This document shows, one piece after another, positions 35,225-44,838 of a stretch of DNA of 64,000 nucleotides. The notes under the pieces are model-generated. The model made no database searches and was not told where the DNA came from. It saw nothing but the letters and a program-made list of their open reading frames with translations. Origin of the DNA: Streptomyces sp. DG1A-41 (GTDB taxonomy: Bacteria > Actinomycetota > Actinomycetes > Streptomycetales > Streptomycetaceae). The stretch lies in NCBI RefSeq assembly GCF_037055355.1, contig NZ_CP146350.1, positions 1,697,001-1,761,000 on the forward strand, read 5' to 3'. Positions within the stretch are counted from its first letter, which is position 1; each line of letters starts with the position of its first letter. The position numbers and the translations under genes were made by a program.

Positions 35225-35844
35225 GGTTAGGTGGGCGAAGACCACCACGTTCCCGGAGTAGCCCTTCCTGCGGTCGTAGCTGCCGCCGCAGGTGATCAGG
35301 CGCAGCTCGGGGCGGCCCCGGGCGCCGTACGCCTGGTCCCGGCGACGGCGGCCAGCCCGGCGGCCGCGGCGCCGGCGACCGGCGTGTAGGCCTCGCCGCG
35401 GGCGATGCCGCCACCGCCCGCCGGGGGCCGCCGAGCGGCGTCGTCGGCTTGGAGGTCGGGCAGTCGACCTTGAAGACCTTGAACTTGCCGGCGCCGCGGG
35501 CCTGGTCGGTGAGCCAGGTGAGCTTGTACTGCCCGTTGGGCAGATAGACGGCCTCGCAGCGGCCCTTGCCGGTGCGGTCGGCGGTGAACGTACCGGTGTG
35601 GGTGGCACCGCCCGGGACCTCGGGCCGAAGTTGAACGCTGCGAGATAGAAGTCGCAGACCTCGGGGTCGTTGCGCTGGTTGTCCGCCGCCGTCGTGCTGG
35701 CGTGGATCCTGACGTCTCCGTTGTCCCCCGGGACGGGAGCGGCGATGGCGGGCACACCGCTCAGGGTGGTCCCCGCGAGGGGGGAGGGCGGCGAGGACGG
35801 CGGGGACGGGTGCCGGCACGGCGCGCGGGGGGTACGACGGGCAT
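35225..35844 (-). pseudogene. Decayed sortase locus: secreted-protein remnant fused to class F sortase C-terminus
   Basis: Reading from ATG 35844 on the minus strand, fragments of one secreted protein appear in successive frames: AVPAPVPAVLAALP, AGTTLSGVPAIAAPVPGDNG then DVRIHAS, VCDFYLAAFNFGP, EVPGGATHTGTFTADRTGKG and PAGGGGIARGEAYTPVAG. At about 35340 this merges into PELRLITCGGSYDRRKGYSG and VVVFAHLT, the catalytic-Cys C-terminus of a class F sortase. Its first ~170 residues are missing. At least three frame changes lie at short C/G runs (near 35781, 35625, 35432), plus a fusion junction. In other Streptomyces these are two intact neighbouring genes. The locus is non-functional as read. 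Confidence 0.75.
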
Positions 35845-35944
35845 GAATATGCTTCCAAGTCACATGATTTTCACACAAACACCACGTCACCTGGCTCTCT
35901 GTCACATGCCCGCCGAAACGGAGGCAACCGCGCCCTACGACGCG

Positions 35945-37285
35945 TCAGACATCGCTTCTCCGGCGCAGCCGCACCCTCGACCGGCGGGCCTTGCCCGACC
36001 CTTGCCCTGCCTTGCCCGACCCTTGCCCTGCCTCACTCGCCCCTTCCCCTGCCTGACCCGTCTCCCCCTCTGCCTCCTCCGGCACATCCCCTGCCGCCGC
36101 GCCCGGCTCCCCCCGCGACCGCACGGCAACTCCCGAGGACAGCAGCAACAGCACCCCGAGCATCACGAACGGCGCCGCCACCCCCGCCACCCCCGCCACC
36201 AGCCCGGCCGCGGCGGGCGCGGCGACCTGGCCGAGACGGTTGCCGGTCAGGCGCAGCGCCAGGGCCGTGGAGCGGGCCTCGTCGGGGGCGGCCTGGACGA
36301 CCGTCGTCATGGACAACGGCTGCCCGACGCCGAGGCAGAAGCCGAGCAGCACCAGCAGCAGGCCGAGCGCCCACACCGGCACCGGCAGGGCGATGCCCGC
36401 GCAGAGCAGGGCCGCCAGCAGACAGGTCAGAGTGAGCAGCAGGGTGCGGCCGAGCAGCCGCAGCAGGGGCGTCAGCACCAGGCGGCACGCGATGGTGGCC
36501 GCCGCTCGCAGGCTGAGCAGGACACCGATCACGGACGGCGCGATGCCCCGGTGCTCGCCGACCACCGGAAGGTAGGCGGTGAGGATGTCGGTCGCGGACA
36601 GCACCGCGAGGCTGATGAGGATGCCGGCCGGCACCCCCCGGGTGCGCAGGATGCGCCCGACCGGGACGCGGTCGCCCTTCTCCGCGCGGGACGTGGCCGC
36701 CGTACGGCGGCGCTCGATGCGCCACAGCGAGGTGAACGCGACCGCCCCGATCGCGCCCGCCACGATCAGGGCGAGCGCGCTGGTGCCCGTCATGTCGTCG
36801 CCGCCGATCACCGCGCCCGCGGCGATGGGGCCGACCAGCTGGCCGAGCGCGGCCCCGATGGTGAAGTGGCCGAAGTTTCGGTCCTGTTCGTGCGGCGCGG
36901 ACTGGCGGGCGACGAGGGACTGGGAGCCGATGACGAAGCAGAGGTGGCCGAGGCCCATCACGCCGCTCCACAGGGCCATCGCCCACAGGGAGTCGGCGAC
37001 GCCGCTGAGCGCGCAGCCGCCGGAGATGAGGACCACCCCGATGGGCAGCAGGGGCGCGCAGCGGCCGTGGTCGGTACGGCGGCCCAGGGGCACGGCGGCG
37101 AACAGCGGCAGCAGCGCGTACACCCCGGCGATCACACCGACCGCACGCTCGTCCGCGCCCAGCGCGAGGGCCCGGTAGGAGACGGCGGGCCGGGCCATCG
37201 ACACCGCCCCCTGCGCGAAGCTGAAGGCGATGACGAGGCGGAGCAGCCAGCCGCGGTTCCCACCGGGCCTCACGATGTCCTCCAT
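35945..37285 (-). CDS. MFS transporter with repetitive C-terminal tail
   Basis: The 446-residue protein has 12 hydrophobic segments and the MFS loop PLGRRTDHGR after helix 2. It is of the drug-efflux or sugar-efflux type with no clear substrate. ATG 37285 starts MEDIVRPGGNRGWLL. The last ~60 residues are a hydrophilic Gly/Glu/Gln tail containing a duplicated heptad GQGSGKA, encoded by two perfect 21-bp DNA repeats at 35990-36031. The CitMHS gene ends 22 bases upstream of its start, on the same strand. Confidence 0.85.
   Translation of the reverse strand: MEDIVRPGGNRGWLLRLVIAFSFAQGAVSMARPAVSYRALALGADERAVGVIAGVYALLPLFAAVPLGRRTDHGRCAPLLPIGVVLISGGCALSGVADSLWAMALWSGVMGLGHLCFVIGSQSLVARQSAPHEQDRNFGHFTIGAALGQLVGPIAAGAVIGGDDMTGTSALALIVAGAIGAVAFTSLWRIERRRTAATSRAEKGDRVPVGRILRTRGVPAGILISLAVLSATDILTAYLPVVGEHRGIAPSVIGVLLSLRAAATIACRLVLTPLLRLLGRTLLLTLTCLLAALLCAGIALPVPVWALGLLLVLLGFCLGVGQPLSMTTVVQAAPDEARSTALALRLTGNRLGQVAAPAAAGLVAGVAGVAAPFVMLGVLLLLSSGVAVRSRGEPGAAAGDVPEEAEGETGQAGEGASEAGQGSGKAGQGSGKARRSRVRLRRRSDV
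35990..36031. repeat. Two 21-bp tandem units in the MFS gene 3' end
   Basis: CTTGCCCGACCCTTGCCCTGC plus one base forms units at 35990-36010 and 36011-36031 without mismatch. The repeat keeps the frame (seven codons each), so the tail length of the transporter could vary by slippage. Confidence 0.85.
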
Positions 37286-37307
37286 ACGGGTCGGACGACC
37301 ACGGGCG

Positions 37308-38732
37308 TCAGATGATGCCGAACAGCAAGCCTGCCCCGAGGATGACGAGGCATGTGAGGGCGGCCCACTTCACGACGAACTTCGTGTGGTCGCCGAACTC
37401 CACCTTGGCCATGCCGACCAGGACGTAGACGGCCGGGACGAGCGGGCTGGACATGTGCAGCGGCTGGCCGACCAGCGAGGCGCGGGCCATCTCCATCGGG
37501 GAGACGCCGTGCGCGGCACCCGCCTCGGCGAGGACCGGGAGGACACCGAAGTAGAAGCCGTCGTTCGACATGAAGTACGTCAGCGGCAGGCTCAGCACAC
37601 CGGTGACGATGGCCATGTGCGGGCCCATGCCCTCGGGGATGACGCCCACCATCCACTTGGCCATCTGGTCGACCATGCCGGTCCCCTGGAGGACGCCGGT
37701 GAAGACGGCGGCGGCGAAGACCATGCCGGAGACGTTGAGGACGTTCTCGGCGTGGGCGGCGATCCGGGCCTTCTGGTCGGGGATGTGAGGGAAGTTCACG
37801 GTGAGCACCAGCGCGGCGCCGATCAGGAACAGCACCGGGATCGGCAGCCACTCCATGATCATGGCGGTGAGCAGGACGACCGTGAGCAGCGCGTTGAACC
37901 AGTAGAGCTTGGGGCGCAGGGTGGACCGGTTCGGGTCGAGGCCCTGGAAGCCGTCCTGGTCGCGGGCGTCGTCCTCGGGGGCGTCCGCTCCGGATCCCGC
38001 GCCGCCGCCGCTCGGGAGGCTCTTGCGCATGTCGACCTTGCCGTCGCCGGAGCCGCCGGCTCCCACGAGGACCGTCTCGGTCTCCTTCTCCTCCACCAGG
38101 ACCTCGTCGAGCGTCAGCACGCCCAGCCGCCGGCGCTCACGCACGCCGAGGACGTAGGAGAGGACGAAGACGAACAGCAGGCCCACCAGGAGCGCCGGGA
38201 TCATCGGGACGAAGATGTCGCTGGCGTCGAGCTTGAGCGCGGTCGCGGCGCGGGCGGTCGGGCCGCCCCAGGGGAGGGTGTTCATCACGCCGTTGGCCAT
38301 GGCGGCGACACCGGTCATCACGACCAGGCTCATCTTCAGGCGCTTGTACAGCGGGTACATCGCCGAGACGGTGATCATGAAGGTGGTGGAGCCGTCGCCG
38401 TCCAGCGACACGATCGCGGCGAGCACCGCGGTGCCGACGACGATCCGCATCGGGTCGGCTTTGCAGAATTTGAGGATCCCGCGGACGATCGGGTCGAAGA
38501 GACCGACATCGATCATCACACCGAAGTAGACGATCGCGAACATGAGCATCGCCGCAGTGGGGGCGAGGTCGGTCACGCCGTCGAGGACGTAGTCGCCGAG
38601 CTTGGCGCCCTTGCCGACGAACACGCAGAACAGCGCGGGAATCAGCACGAGCGCCGCGATCGGCGACATCTTCTTCATCATGATCAGGACCAGGAAGGTC
38701 GCGATCATGGCGAAGCCGAGGATGGTCAGCAT
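37308..38732 (-). CDS. CitMHS family citrate-metal:proton symporter
   Basis: The 474-residue membrane protein starts LTILGFAMIATFLVLIMMKK and has the CitMHS features DGDGSTTFMITVSAMYPLYK, NTLPWGGPTARAA and YFMSNDGFYFGVLPVLAE. A long acidic cytoplasmic loop (residues ~215-285) splits two sets of about six helices. Family members import citrate complexed with Mg2+, Ca2+ or Fe3+. ATG 38732 is the family start. It lies between a molybdopterin oxidoreductase remnant and an MFS gene. No two-component citrate sensor is nearby. Confidence 0.92.
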   Translation of the reverse strand: MLTILGFAMIATFLVLIMMKKMSPIAALVLIPALFCVFVGKGAKLGDYVLDGVTDLAPTAAMLMFAIVYFGVMIDVGLFDPIVRGILKFCKADPMRIVVGTAVLAAIVSLDGDGSTTFMITVSAMYPLYKRLKMSLVVMTGVAAMANGVMNTLPWGGPTARAATALKLDASDIFVPMIPALLVGLLFVFVLSYVLGVRERRRLGVLTLDEVLVEEKETETVLVGAGGSGDGKVDMRKSLPSGGGAGSGADAPEDDARDQDGFQGLDPNRSTLRPKLYWFNALLTVVLLTAMIMEWLPIPVLFLIGAALVLTVNFPHIPDQKARIAAHAENVLNVSGMVFAAAVFTGVLQGTGMVDQMAKWMVGVIPEGMGPHMAIVTGVLSLPLTYFMSNDGFYFGVLPVLAEAGAAHGVSPMEMARASLVGQPLHMSSPLVPAVYVLVGMAKVEFGDHTKFVVKWAALTCLVILGAGLLFGII

Positions 38733-38866
38733 GAGTGGATACCTAACGTTCGCCCTTGAACTCCCACCAGGGCCGGCGGTGTCCGAGACGTTAGGTGCGT
38801 TCAAGCAGCGTTAACAAGACGTTGACGTGCGAGCAATAAGCGCAAAACTGCTGGTCACAGCTTTGC

Positions 38867-41135
38867 TCAGGTCAGAGCGGTGAGCTTTTCGGTCACGGAT
38901 GCGCATCCAGGGGCCGTCTCGGGGGCGACCTCGACGGGCACTGCGTTGAGGACCGCGTTGCCCGACAGCGGGTCGAGCAGGCGGCCGTCGAGCAGCTGGT
39001 TGACGTTGACGCCGGGGTCGGTCGCGGCGTGGCTGAGACGGGTGCCGGGGCGGTCGTGACCCCAGCCGTGCGGCAGGCTCACCACGCCCCGGCGCACCTC
39101 GTCCGTGACCTCGGCGGGTGCCGTCACCTCTCCCCCGGCGCCCTTCACCCGCACCGGCGCCCCGTCGCGCACGCCCAGCCGTTCGGCGTCCTCGGGGTGG
39201 ATGCGCAGGGTGCAGCGGTTGGAGCCGCCGGTGAGGGCCTGGCACGTTGTGCATCCAGCTGTTGTTCGAGCGGAGGTGACGGCGGCCGACCAGGACGAGC
39301 CCCTCGGGGCGTTCGGCCAGGGCCGCGCGCAGGCGGGGCAGGTCGTCCGCGATCGGCTGCGGCAGCAGCTCCACCTTGCCGCTCCTGGTCTTCAGCGGCT
39401 GCGGGAGCCGGGGCCGCAGCGGGCCGAGGTCGATGCCGTGCGGGTGCGCGAGCAGCTTCTCCAGGGTCAGTCCGTCCGGTCGTACGCCGAAGCCGTCACC
39501 GTAGGGGCCGAGGCGCAGCATCATGTCCAGCCGTCGCTCGGGGCCGGTGTCGCCGGTGAGTTGGGCGGCGAGGTCGCGGGGGTCCCGGCCGTGCACGGGC
39601 GAGTGCGGTTCCTTGACCGCCTTGCCCAGGGTCTGGTCGATGACCATTTGGTCGACCACGGCGGGATCGGCTCCATGCATGCCCGTCACGGCGAGGATCA
39701 GCCGCGCCAGGATCTCCGTCTCGGCCATACGGCCCGGCTCCAGCAAAATCGCGGGGCGGGTGTAGCGGACCTGGTTGCGTACGGCGAGGGTGTTGAAGGC
39801 GAAGTCGTGGTGCGGGCTCTGGGAGGGCGGGGGCGGGGGCAGGACGACGTCGGCGTGGCGCGAGGTCTCGTTGAGGTACGGGTCGACGCTGACCATGAAG
39901 TCGAGCGAGTCGAGCGCCTGGTCGAGCCGGTCCCCGTCGGGCGCGGACAGCACGGGGTTGGCGGCGACGACGAGGAGCGCGCGCACCGGCTCGCCCTCCT
40001 CGGTGGCGGTGTCGATCTCCTCCGCGAGGGCGGACAGGGGCAGTTCGCCCTTGGCCTCCGGGTGCCGGCTCACACGGGAGTGCCAGCGCCCGAGGGCGAA
40101 GCCGCGGCCGGGCCCGGCGGGACGCGGGGTCTTGTCGGTGGCGGCCTGCGGGAAGAGCGCGCCGCCGGGCCGGTCGAGGTTGCCGGTGAGGATGTTCAGG
40201 ACGTCGACGAGCCAGCTGGCCAGGGTGCCGTGCGGGACGGTGCAGCTGCCGATGCGGCCGTAGACGGCGGCGGCGGGGGCGGCGGCGAGCTCGCGGGCGA
40301 GGGTGCGGATGACGGCGGCGTCGACATCGCAGGCCGGGGCGACGGCTTCGGGGGTGAACTCCCGCAGGGCGTCGGCCACTTCCTCGACGCCCTGCACGTG
40401 CGGGGTCGGTTCGACGAGCCCCTCGTCGAAGAGCACCTGGACCATCGCCGCCAGCAGCAGCGCGTCGGTGCCGGGCCGCACGGCGATGTGCCGGTCGGCG
40501 AGCTTCGCGGTGCGGGTGCGCCGCGGGTCGATCACGACGAGCGTGCCGCCCCGGGCCTTGAGCGCCTTGAGCTTGCCGGGGAAGTCGGGGGCCGTGCACA
40601 GACTGCCGTTGGACTCCAGCGGGTTGGCGCCGATCACGAGCAGATGGTCGGTGTGGTCCAGGTCGGGCACGGGGATGGCGTTCGCGTCGCCGTAGAGCAG
40701 TCCGCTGGAGACGTGCTTGGGCATCTGGTCGACCGTGGAGGCGGTGAAGACGCTGCGCGTGCCGAGCCCGGCGAGCAGCACCGGCGGGTAGAGGGCGCCG
40801 GCCATGGTGTGCACGTTGGGGTTGCCGAGGACGACGCCGACGGAGTTCGGGCCGTACCGCTCGACGACGGGCCGGATGCCTGCGGCGACCGCGTCGAAGG
40901 CCTCCTCCCAGGTGGCCTCGCGCAGCTCGCCGTCCCTGCGCACGAGCGGGGCGCGCAGCCGGTCGGGGTCGGCGTCGACGACCCCGAAGGAGGCACCCTT
41001 GGGGCAGATGAACCCCTTGCTGAAGACGTCGTCGCGGTCACCGCGGGCGTGGGTGACGCGCGTCCCCTCGATGGTGAGGGTCAGGCCGCAGGTGGCCTCG
41101 CACAGGGGACAGATACGCAGGGCGGTGCGGGGCAC
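38867..41135 (-). pseudogene. Molybdopterin oxidoreductase (formate dehydrogenase/nitrate reductase-like), frameshifted at 39240
   Basis: From GTG 41135 the protein has the N-terminal [4Fe-4S] motif CPLCEATCG...C, then the MopB domains (VVIDPRRTRTAKLADRHIAV, IGANPLESNGS, VSVDPYLNETSRHADVVLPP). The frame is lost after NNSWMHNVP. The C-terminal cofactor-binding domain (RDGAPVRVKGAGGEV, SLPHGWGHDRPG, NQLLDGRLLDPLSGNAVLNA) continues in another frame to 38867. The extra T at 39240 accounts for the shift; without it a ~755-residue enzyme is intact. A TetR gene and an operator (41183) lie just upstream. Substrate unknown. Real mutation or sequencing insertion cannot be separated here. Confidence 0.85.
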
Positions 41136-41182
41136 GGGTCCTCCCGGGGGCGGCGGCTACGGTGACGCACGGACGCGCCCGA

Positions 41183-41200
41183 GCATACCGACCGGTATGC
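41183..41200. promoter_or_regulatory. Operator-like inverted repeat GCATACC-GACC-GGTATGC
   Basis: The 7-bp arms pair perfectly around four bases, 48 bases upstream of the molybdopterin oxidoreductase start and just past the stop of the TetR gene. It contains ATACCGACCGGT, the left two-thirds of the site at 9524, but with shorter spacing. Confidence 0.55.
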
Positions 41201-41229
41201 ACGGAGGGGAGGCCCCGGCCGGGACGAGG

Positions 41230-41847
41230 TCAGTCGAGCACCCGGGCCAGATACGCCCGCAGCATCTCCCGCATCTCCTCGATGATCTTCCGGTCCCCTT
41301 CCGGCGCGATGCGGAACGCCAGGTGCACGAGGGTGTCGGCGGTCTCGACGGCGATGAGGAAGATCCGGCGCAACTCCTCGTCGGGCTCCCGCTCGAGATA
41401 GCCGGAGAGCAGCTCCGTGAGGCGGTCGGCGACGCGGTGGTTGGGTTCGGCCTGGCGGGCGCCGACCGGGATCTGGTTGCCGAAGTCGACGAGGGAGAAG
41501 CCGGGAGCGGTGCGCTTCATCTCCAGGTACTCGTCGAGCACGGCGTCCATGGCCTCACGCCAGCCCCCGTCGCCCGCCTCCCGAAGGCGCTGGGTGACCC
41601 GCTCCGAGAAACGCTCGAGGTTGCGCTGGGCCAGCGCGTCGACCATCTGGCGCTTGTTGCCGAAGAAGCGGTAGACCGAGCCGATGGGGACTCCGGCCCG
41701 CTGGGCGACGGCACGGGTGCTCAGGGCGTCGTAGCCGACCTCGTCGAGCAGGTCGGCGCAGGCGTCGAGGATCCTGGTCAGGCGTTCGGCACTGCGCCGC
41801 TGCACGGGCGCACGACGGAGCGATGTCGCGTGGGGCACGGGCTTCAT
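41230..41847 (-). CDS. TetR family regulator upstream of the molybdopterin oxidoreductase
   Basis: The 205-residue protein has the HTH YDALSTRAVAQRAGVPIGSV then YRFFGNKRQMVDAL after a basic N-terminus (RRAPVQRRSAERLTRIL). The helical C-terminal domain ends in EEMREMLRAYLARVLD. ATG 41847 overlaps the TGA of the lipoprotein gene upstream (ATGA), so the two are translated together. It probably represses the downstream oxidoreductase through the palindrome at 41183. The link to the lipoprotein is unusual and unexplained. Confidence 0.88.
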   Translation of the reverse strand: MKPVPHATSLRRAPVQRRSAERLTRILDACADLLDEVGYDALSTRAVAQRAGVPIGSVYRFFGNKRQMVDALAQRNLERFSERVTQRLREAGDGGWREAMDAVLDEYLEMKRTAPGFSLVDFGNQIPVGARQAEPNHRVADRLTELLSGYLEREPDEELRRIFLIAVETADTLVHLAFRIAPEGDRKIIEEMREMLRAYLARVLD

Positions 41848-42470
41848 GATGCCTTTCCGGCGCGGTCCGGTGAACCTCGCCCCCCGATCCGGGGCCGAGT
41901 GTCCGTGATCCGGGACCGGGTGTCCGTCGCGTGCGTCCGCTGCTGCCGGGCATCCACGCTCGGCGCGGGTCCGGGGCCGGGTTCCGACGCGGTGATCTCG
42001 GCCGCGCTCTCCACGGGTGTGCCGTCCACCGCCCACACCGTGCCGTCGTCGGCGTGGAGGCGGGCCGTGACCTGGTGCGTGCCGCGCGGTACGAAGCGGT
42101 CGGCGAGACGGTGCTCGGGGACGCGGAGCCGGGCGACCAGGCGGCCGTCCACGTAGAGCCGCGCGACGCCGCGCCCGGCCACCGCCCGGGCTGCCGCACC
42201 GGGGGGCGAGAAGCGGAAGTTCCGCACGGCCAGACGTACGGCCCAGCCGCCGGCCGCGTCGGGCTGCACCTCGATACCGACGTCGGGGGCGTTGCGCCGC
42301 GCCACCTCGCGGTAGGGACGCCCCTGCGGGTCCCGGTCCTCCAGCAGGCGGCCCGCCGGTGTGGGCGACGCCCCGTTCTCCTGCGCGTCTTCGGAGCCGC
42401 AGCCCGCGGATCCGGTCAGCAGGAGGACGCAGACCGCGAGCACGGCCCGAGATCTCCGTGTACACGACAT
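41844..42470 (-). CDS. Putative lipoprotein of unknown function
   Basis: The 208-residue protein has a lipoprotein signal: basic start MSCTRRSR, hydrophobic stretch, and lipobox LTGSAGC with Cys near residue 24. The mature part has beta-rich segments ([52 protein letters not shown]), suggesting an Ig-like or immunoglobulin-type domain. A low-complexity basic tail follows. It should sit on the outer face of the membrane. It is the first gene of an operon with the TetR gene, with overlapping stop and start codons. Confidence 0.8.
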   Translation of the reverse strand: MSCTRRSRAVLAVCVLLLTGSAGCGSEDAQENGASPTPAGRLLEDRDPQGRPYREVARRNAPDVGIEVQPDAAGGWAVRLAVRNFRFSPPGAAARAVAGRGVARLYVDGRLVARLRVPEHRLADRFVPRGTHQVTARLHADDGTVWAVDGTPVESAAEITASEPGPGPAPSVDARQQRTHATDTRSRITDTRPRIGGRGSPDRAGKAS

Positions 42471-42650
42471 GCCAGGGAGCCTAGAACGCGCGTCCGGGCC
42501 GGCGGATCGTCCTGGAGTCGGGTTCTCCTCCTCCGTCGAGAGGAGGGCTCACAGGGCCGCGCGTCCCTCTTGCGCCGGGGAAATCGCAATCCTACGGTGG
42601 CGCATAGGAATCGGGTGGCAGAGGAATCGGACCGCAAGGGAGCAGCGATC

Positions 42651-43967
42651 ATGGGCGCGGACGCGCGGAAGACCGCCGAAGGGCTGACCTATCTCTCCGG
42701 CTTCGGCAACGAGCACAGCTCCGAGGCCGTCCCGGGCGCACTGCCGCAGGGCCGCAACTCGCCTCAGCGGGCCCCGCTCGGGCTGTACGCGGAACAGCTG
42801 AGCGGTACGGCCTTCACCGAGCCCCGGGCCCACAACCGCCGCTCGTGGCTGTACCGGATCCGCCCGTCGGCCGCGCACCCGGCGTTCACCCGCACGCACA
42901 ACGGCTCGATCCGCACCGCCCCCTTCACCCAGACCGTGCCCGACCCCAACCGCCTGCGCTGGAACCCCCTCCCCGACCCGGCGCCGGAAACCGACTTCCT
43001 GGCCGGCCTGTGGACCCTGGGCGGCAACGGCGACGTCACCCAGCGCACCGGGATCGCCGTCCACCTCTACGCCGCCAACGCCTCGATGGACCGGGTGTTC
43101 AGCGACGCCGACGGCGAGCTGCTGATCGTCCCGGAGCGCGGCGGGCTGCTGCTGCGCACGGAGTTCGGTCTGCTCCATGTGGATCCGGGCCATGTGGCGC
43201 TCATCCCTCGTGGGGTCCGCTTCCGTGTGGAGTTGCTGGACGGGTCCGCCCGCGGCTATGTGTGCGAGAACTACGGTGCGCCCTTCCGCCTCCCCGACCT
43301 GGGCCCGATCGGCGCGAACGGCCTCGCCAACCCCCGGGACTTCCGCGCCCCGGTCGCCGCGTACGAGGACGTCGAGGGCCCGGTGGAGGTGGTGAACAAG
43401 TTCTGCGGCAACCTGTGGACGGCCGCCTACGACCACTCCCCGCTCGATGTCGTCGCCTGGCACGGCAACCATGTGCCGTACGTCTACGACCTTCGCCGTT
43501 TCAATGTGCTCGGCACCATCTCGTACGACCACCCGGACCCGTCGGTCTTCACGGTGCTGACGTCTCCGTCGGACACCCCGGGGCTGGCCGGGGTCGACTT
43601 CGTGGTGTTCGCCCCGCGCTGGCTGGTCGGCGAGGACACGTTCCGGCCGCCGTACTTCCACCGGAACGTGATGACCGAGTACATGGGCCTGATCGAGGGC
43701 GCGTACGACGCGAAAGCGGAAGGCTTCGTGCCGGGCGGCGGGTCGCTGCACAACATGATGTCGGCGCACGGCCCGGACCGGGAGACCTTCGACCGGGCGA
43801 GCGCCGCAGAGCTGAGGCCGCAGAAGATCGACGACGGCCTGGCGTTCATGTTCGAGACGCGCTGGCCGATCGCCCTCACTCCGCAAGCGGCCCGCGCCGA
43901 ACACCTCCAGCAGCGCTACGACGACGTCTGGCAGGGCCTGGAGCGGCACTTCCGTCCCTTGCACTGA
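42651..43967 (+). CDS. hmgA: Homogentisate 1,2-dioxygenase
   Basis: The 438-residue protein is full length for the family. It begins with the hallmark [20 protein letters not shown], contains [17 protein letters not shown] and has the iron-binding region [12 protein letters not shown] (His and Glu ligands five residues apart), followed by [12 protein letters not shown] with the third ligand. The enzyme opens the homogentisate ring to maleylacetoacetate in tyrosine/phenylalanine catabolism. ATG 42651 follows GGGAGC. The flanking GntR regulator gene, 26 bases downstream, may control it. The other catabolic genes (hpd, fumarylacetoacetase) are not in this window. Confidence 0.97.
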   Translation: MGADARKTAEGLTYLSGFGNEHSSEAVPGALPQGRNSPQRAPLGLYAEQLSGTAFTEPRAHNRRSWLYRIRPSAAHPAFTRTHNGSIRTAPFTQTVPDPNRLRWNPLPDPAPETDFLAGLWTLGGNGDVTQRTGIAVHLYAANASMDRVFSDADGELLIVPERGGLLLRTEFGLLHVDPGHVALIPRGVRFRVELLDGSARGYVCENYGAPFRLPDLGPIGANGLANPRDFRAPVAAYEDVEGPVEVVNKFCGNLWTAAYDHSPLDVVAWHGNHVPYVYDLRRFNVLGTISYDHPDPSVFTVLTSPSDTPGLAGVDFVVFAPRWLVGEDTFRPPYFHRNVMTEYMGLIEGAYDAKAEGFVPGGGSLHNMMSAHGPDRETFDRASAAELRPQKIDDGLAFMFETRWPIALTPQAARAEHLQQRYDDVWQGLERHFRPLH

Positions 43968-43993
43968 ACAGCCCCGACCGGTACGGATGGCCC

Positions 43994-44743
43994 GTGACCT
44001 CCTTCGCTCCGGACTCGATCGTCCTGAACCGCAAGCTGCCGCTCTGGTACCAGGTGTCGCAGTCGCTGCGCGCCTCGATCCTCGGCCGCTCGCCCCAGGA
44101 CCCGCTGCGCCTCCCCACCGAGGAGCAGCTGGCCGGGCACTACGGCGTGAGCGTGCTGACCATGAGGCAGGCCCTGAAGGAGCTGGAGGACGAGGGGCTC
44201 ATCTCGCGCCACCGCCGGCGCGGCACCTTCATCGAGCCGCACGCGCGCCGGGGCTCCCCGGTCCGTCTGCTCGGCTCGGTGGACGCGATCGTGGCCCAGC
44301 AGTCCGGCATGACGACCGAGCTGCTGGACCACGGCACCGCCCCGGTGCCGGCCGAACTCGCCGAGTTCTTCCCGGATCTGACCGAGGTGGCGACGTACCA
44401 CCGGCTGCGCAGCGACGAGAAGACCGGTGAGCCCACCAACCACGCCCGCAACTACGTGCGTCCCGAACTGGCCGCGCGCATGGACCTGGACGACCTGGTC
44501 CGCTGGCCCATGACCAAGGTGCTGCGGGACGTCGTCGGGGCGGACATCAGCCGCATCACGGACACGGTGGAGGCCCGCCTGGCCGACCCGGAGACCGCGA
44601 AACTGCTCCAAGTCCCGCTGCTCAGCCCGATCCTGCACTACACGGGCATCACGTACGACGCGGGCGCGCGGCCTTTGGACGTGGCCGTCATCCAGTACCG
44701 GGGGGACCGCTTCTCCTTCACGGTGACCCTGGACGCGACGTAG
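43994..44743 (+). CDS. GntR family regulator (HutC/UTRA type)
   Basis: The 249-residue protein has an N-terminal winged HTH (PLWYQVSQSLRASIL, LPTEEQLAGHYGVSVLTMRQ then ALKELEDEGLI, residues ~15-80). A UTRA ligand-binding domain runs from about 100 (ATYHRLRSDEKTGEPTNHAR, LLSPILHYTGITYDAGARPL). GTG 43994 begins 26 bases after hmgA on the same strand, so the gene is probably co-transcribed. HutC-type regulators often sense intermediates of amino acid catabolism, so control of homogentisate degradation is plausible. Confidence 0.9.
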   Translation: MTSFAPDSIVLNRKLPLWYQVSQSLRASILGRSPQDPLRLPTEEQLAGHYGVSVLTMRQALKELEDEGLISRHRRRGTFIEPHARRGSPVRLLGSVDAIVAQQSGMTTELLDHGTAPVPAELAEFFPDLTEVATYHRLRSDEKTGEPTNHARNYVRPELAARMDLDDLVRWPMTKVLRDVVGADISRITDTVEARLADPETAKLLQVPLLSPILHYTGITYDAGARPLDVAVIQYRGDRFSFTVTLDAT

Positions 44744-44792
44744 GCGCTCCGCGGGAAGCGTGGTGACGCACCTGCGGGCCGGTGGGGGCTGG

Positions 44793-44812
44793 TCGCGCAG
44801 TTCCCCGCGCCC
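44793..44812. repeat. Dispersed intergenic repeat, exact 20-bp match to 1255-1274
   Basis: TCGCGCAGTTCCCCGCGCCC lies in the short gap after the GntR gene, followed by TTTCGGGGCGC, which can fold with the repeat into a hairpin. It may serve as a terminator. Confidence 0.75.
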
Positions 44813-44838
44813 TTTCGGGGCGCTCGACACGTCGTACG

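Noticed and set aside
35021..35905. N-terminal extension of the orphan ATPase through the upstream region
   Set aside because: The open frame continues into decayed sortase sequence; MTRAISLHDV at 35020 is the normal ATPase start.
39105..41165. 686-codon plus-strand open frame opposite the molybdopterin oxidoreductase
   Set aside because: The minus strand encodes unmistakable MopB motifs; the plus reading is Gly/Val/Asp/Glu-rich shadow sequence.
42589..42611. Possible inverted repeat ATCCTA...TAGGAAT upstream of hmgA as a GntR operator
   Set aside because: The arms are short and imperfect with a 10-base spacer, too weak to call without a second copy.
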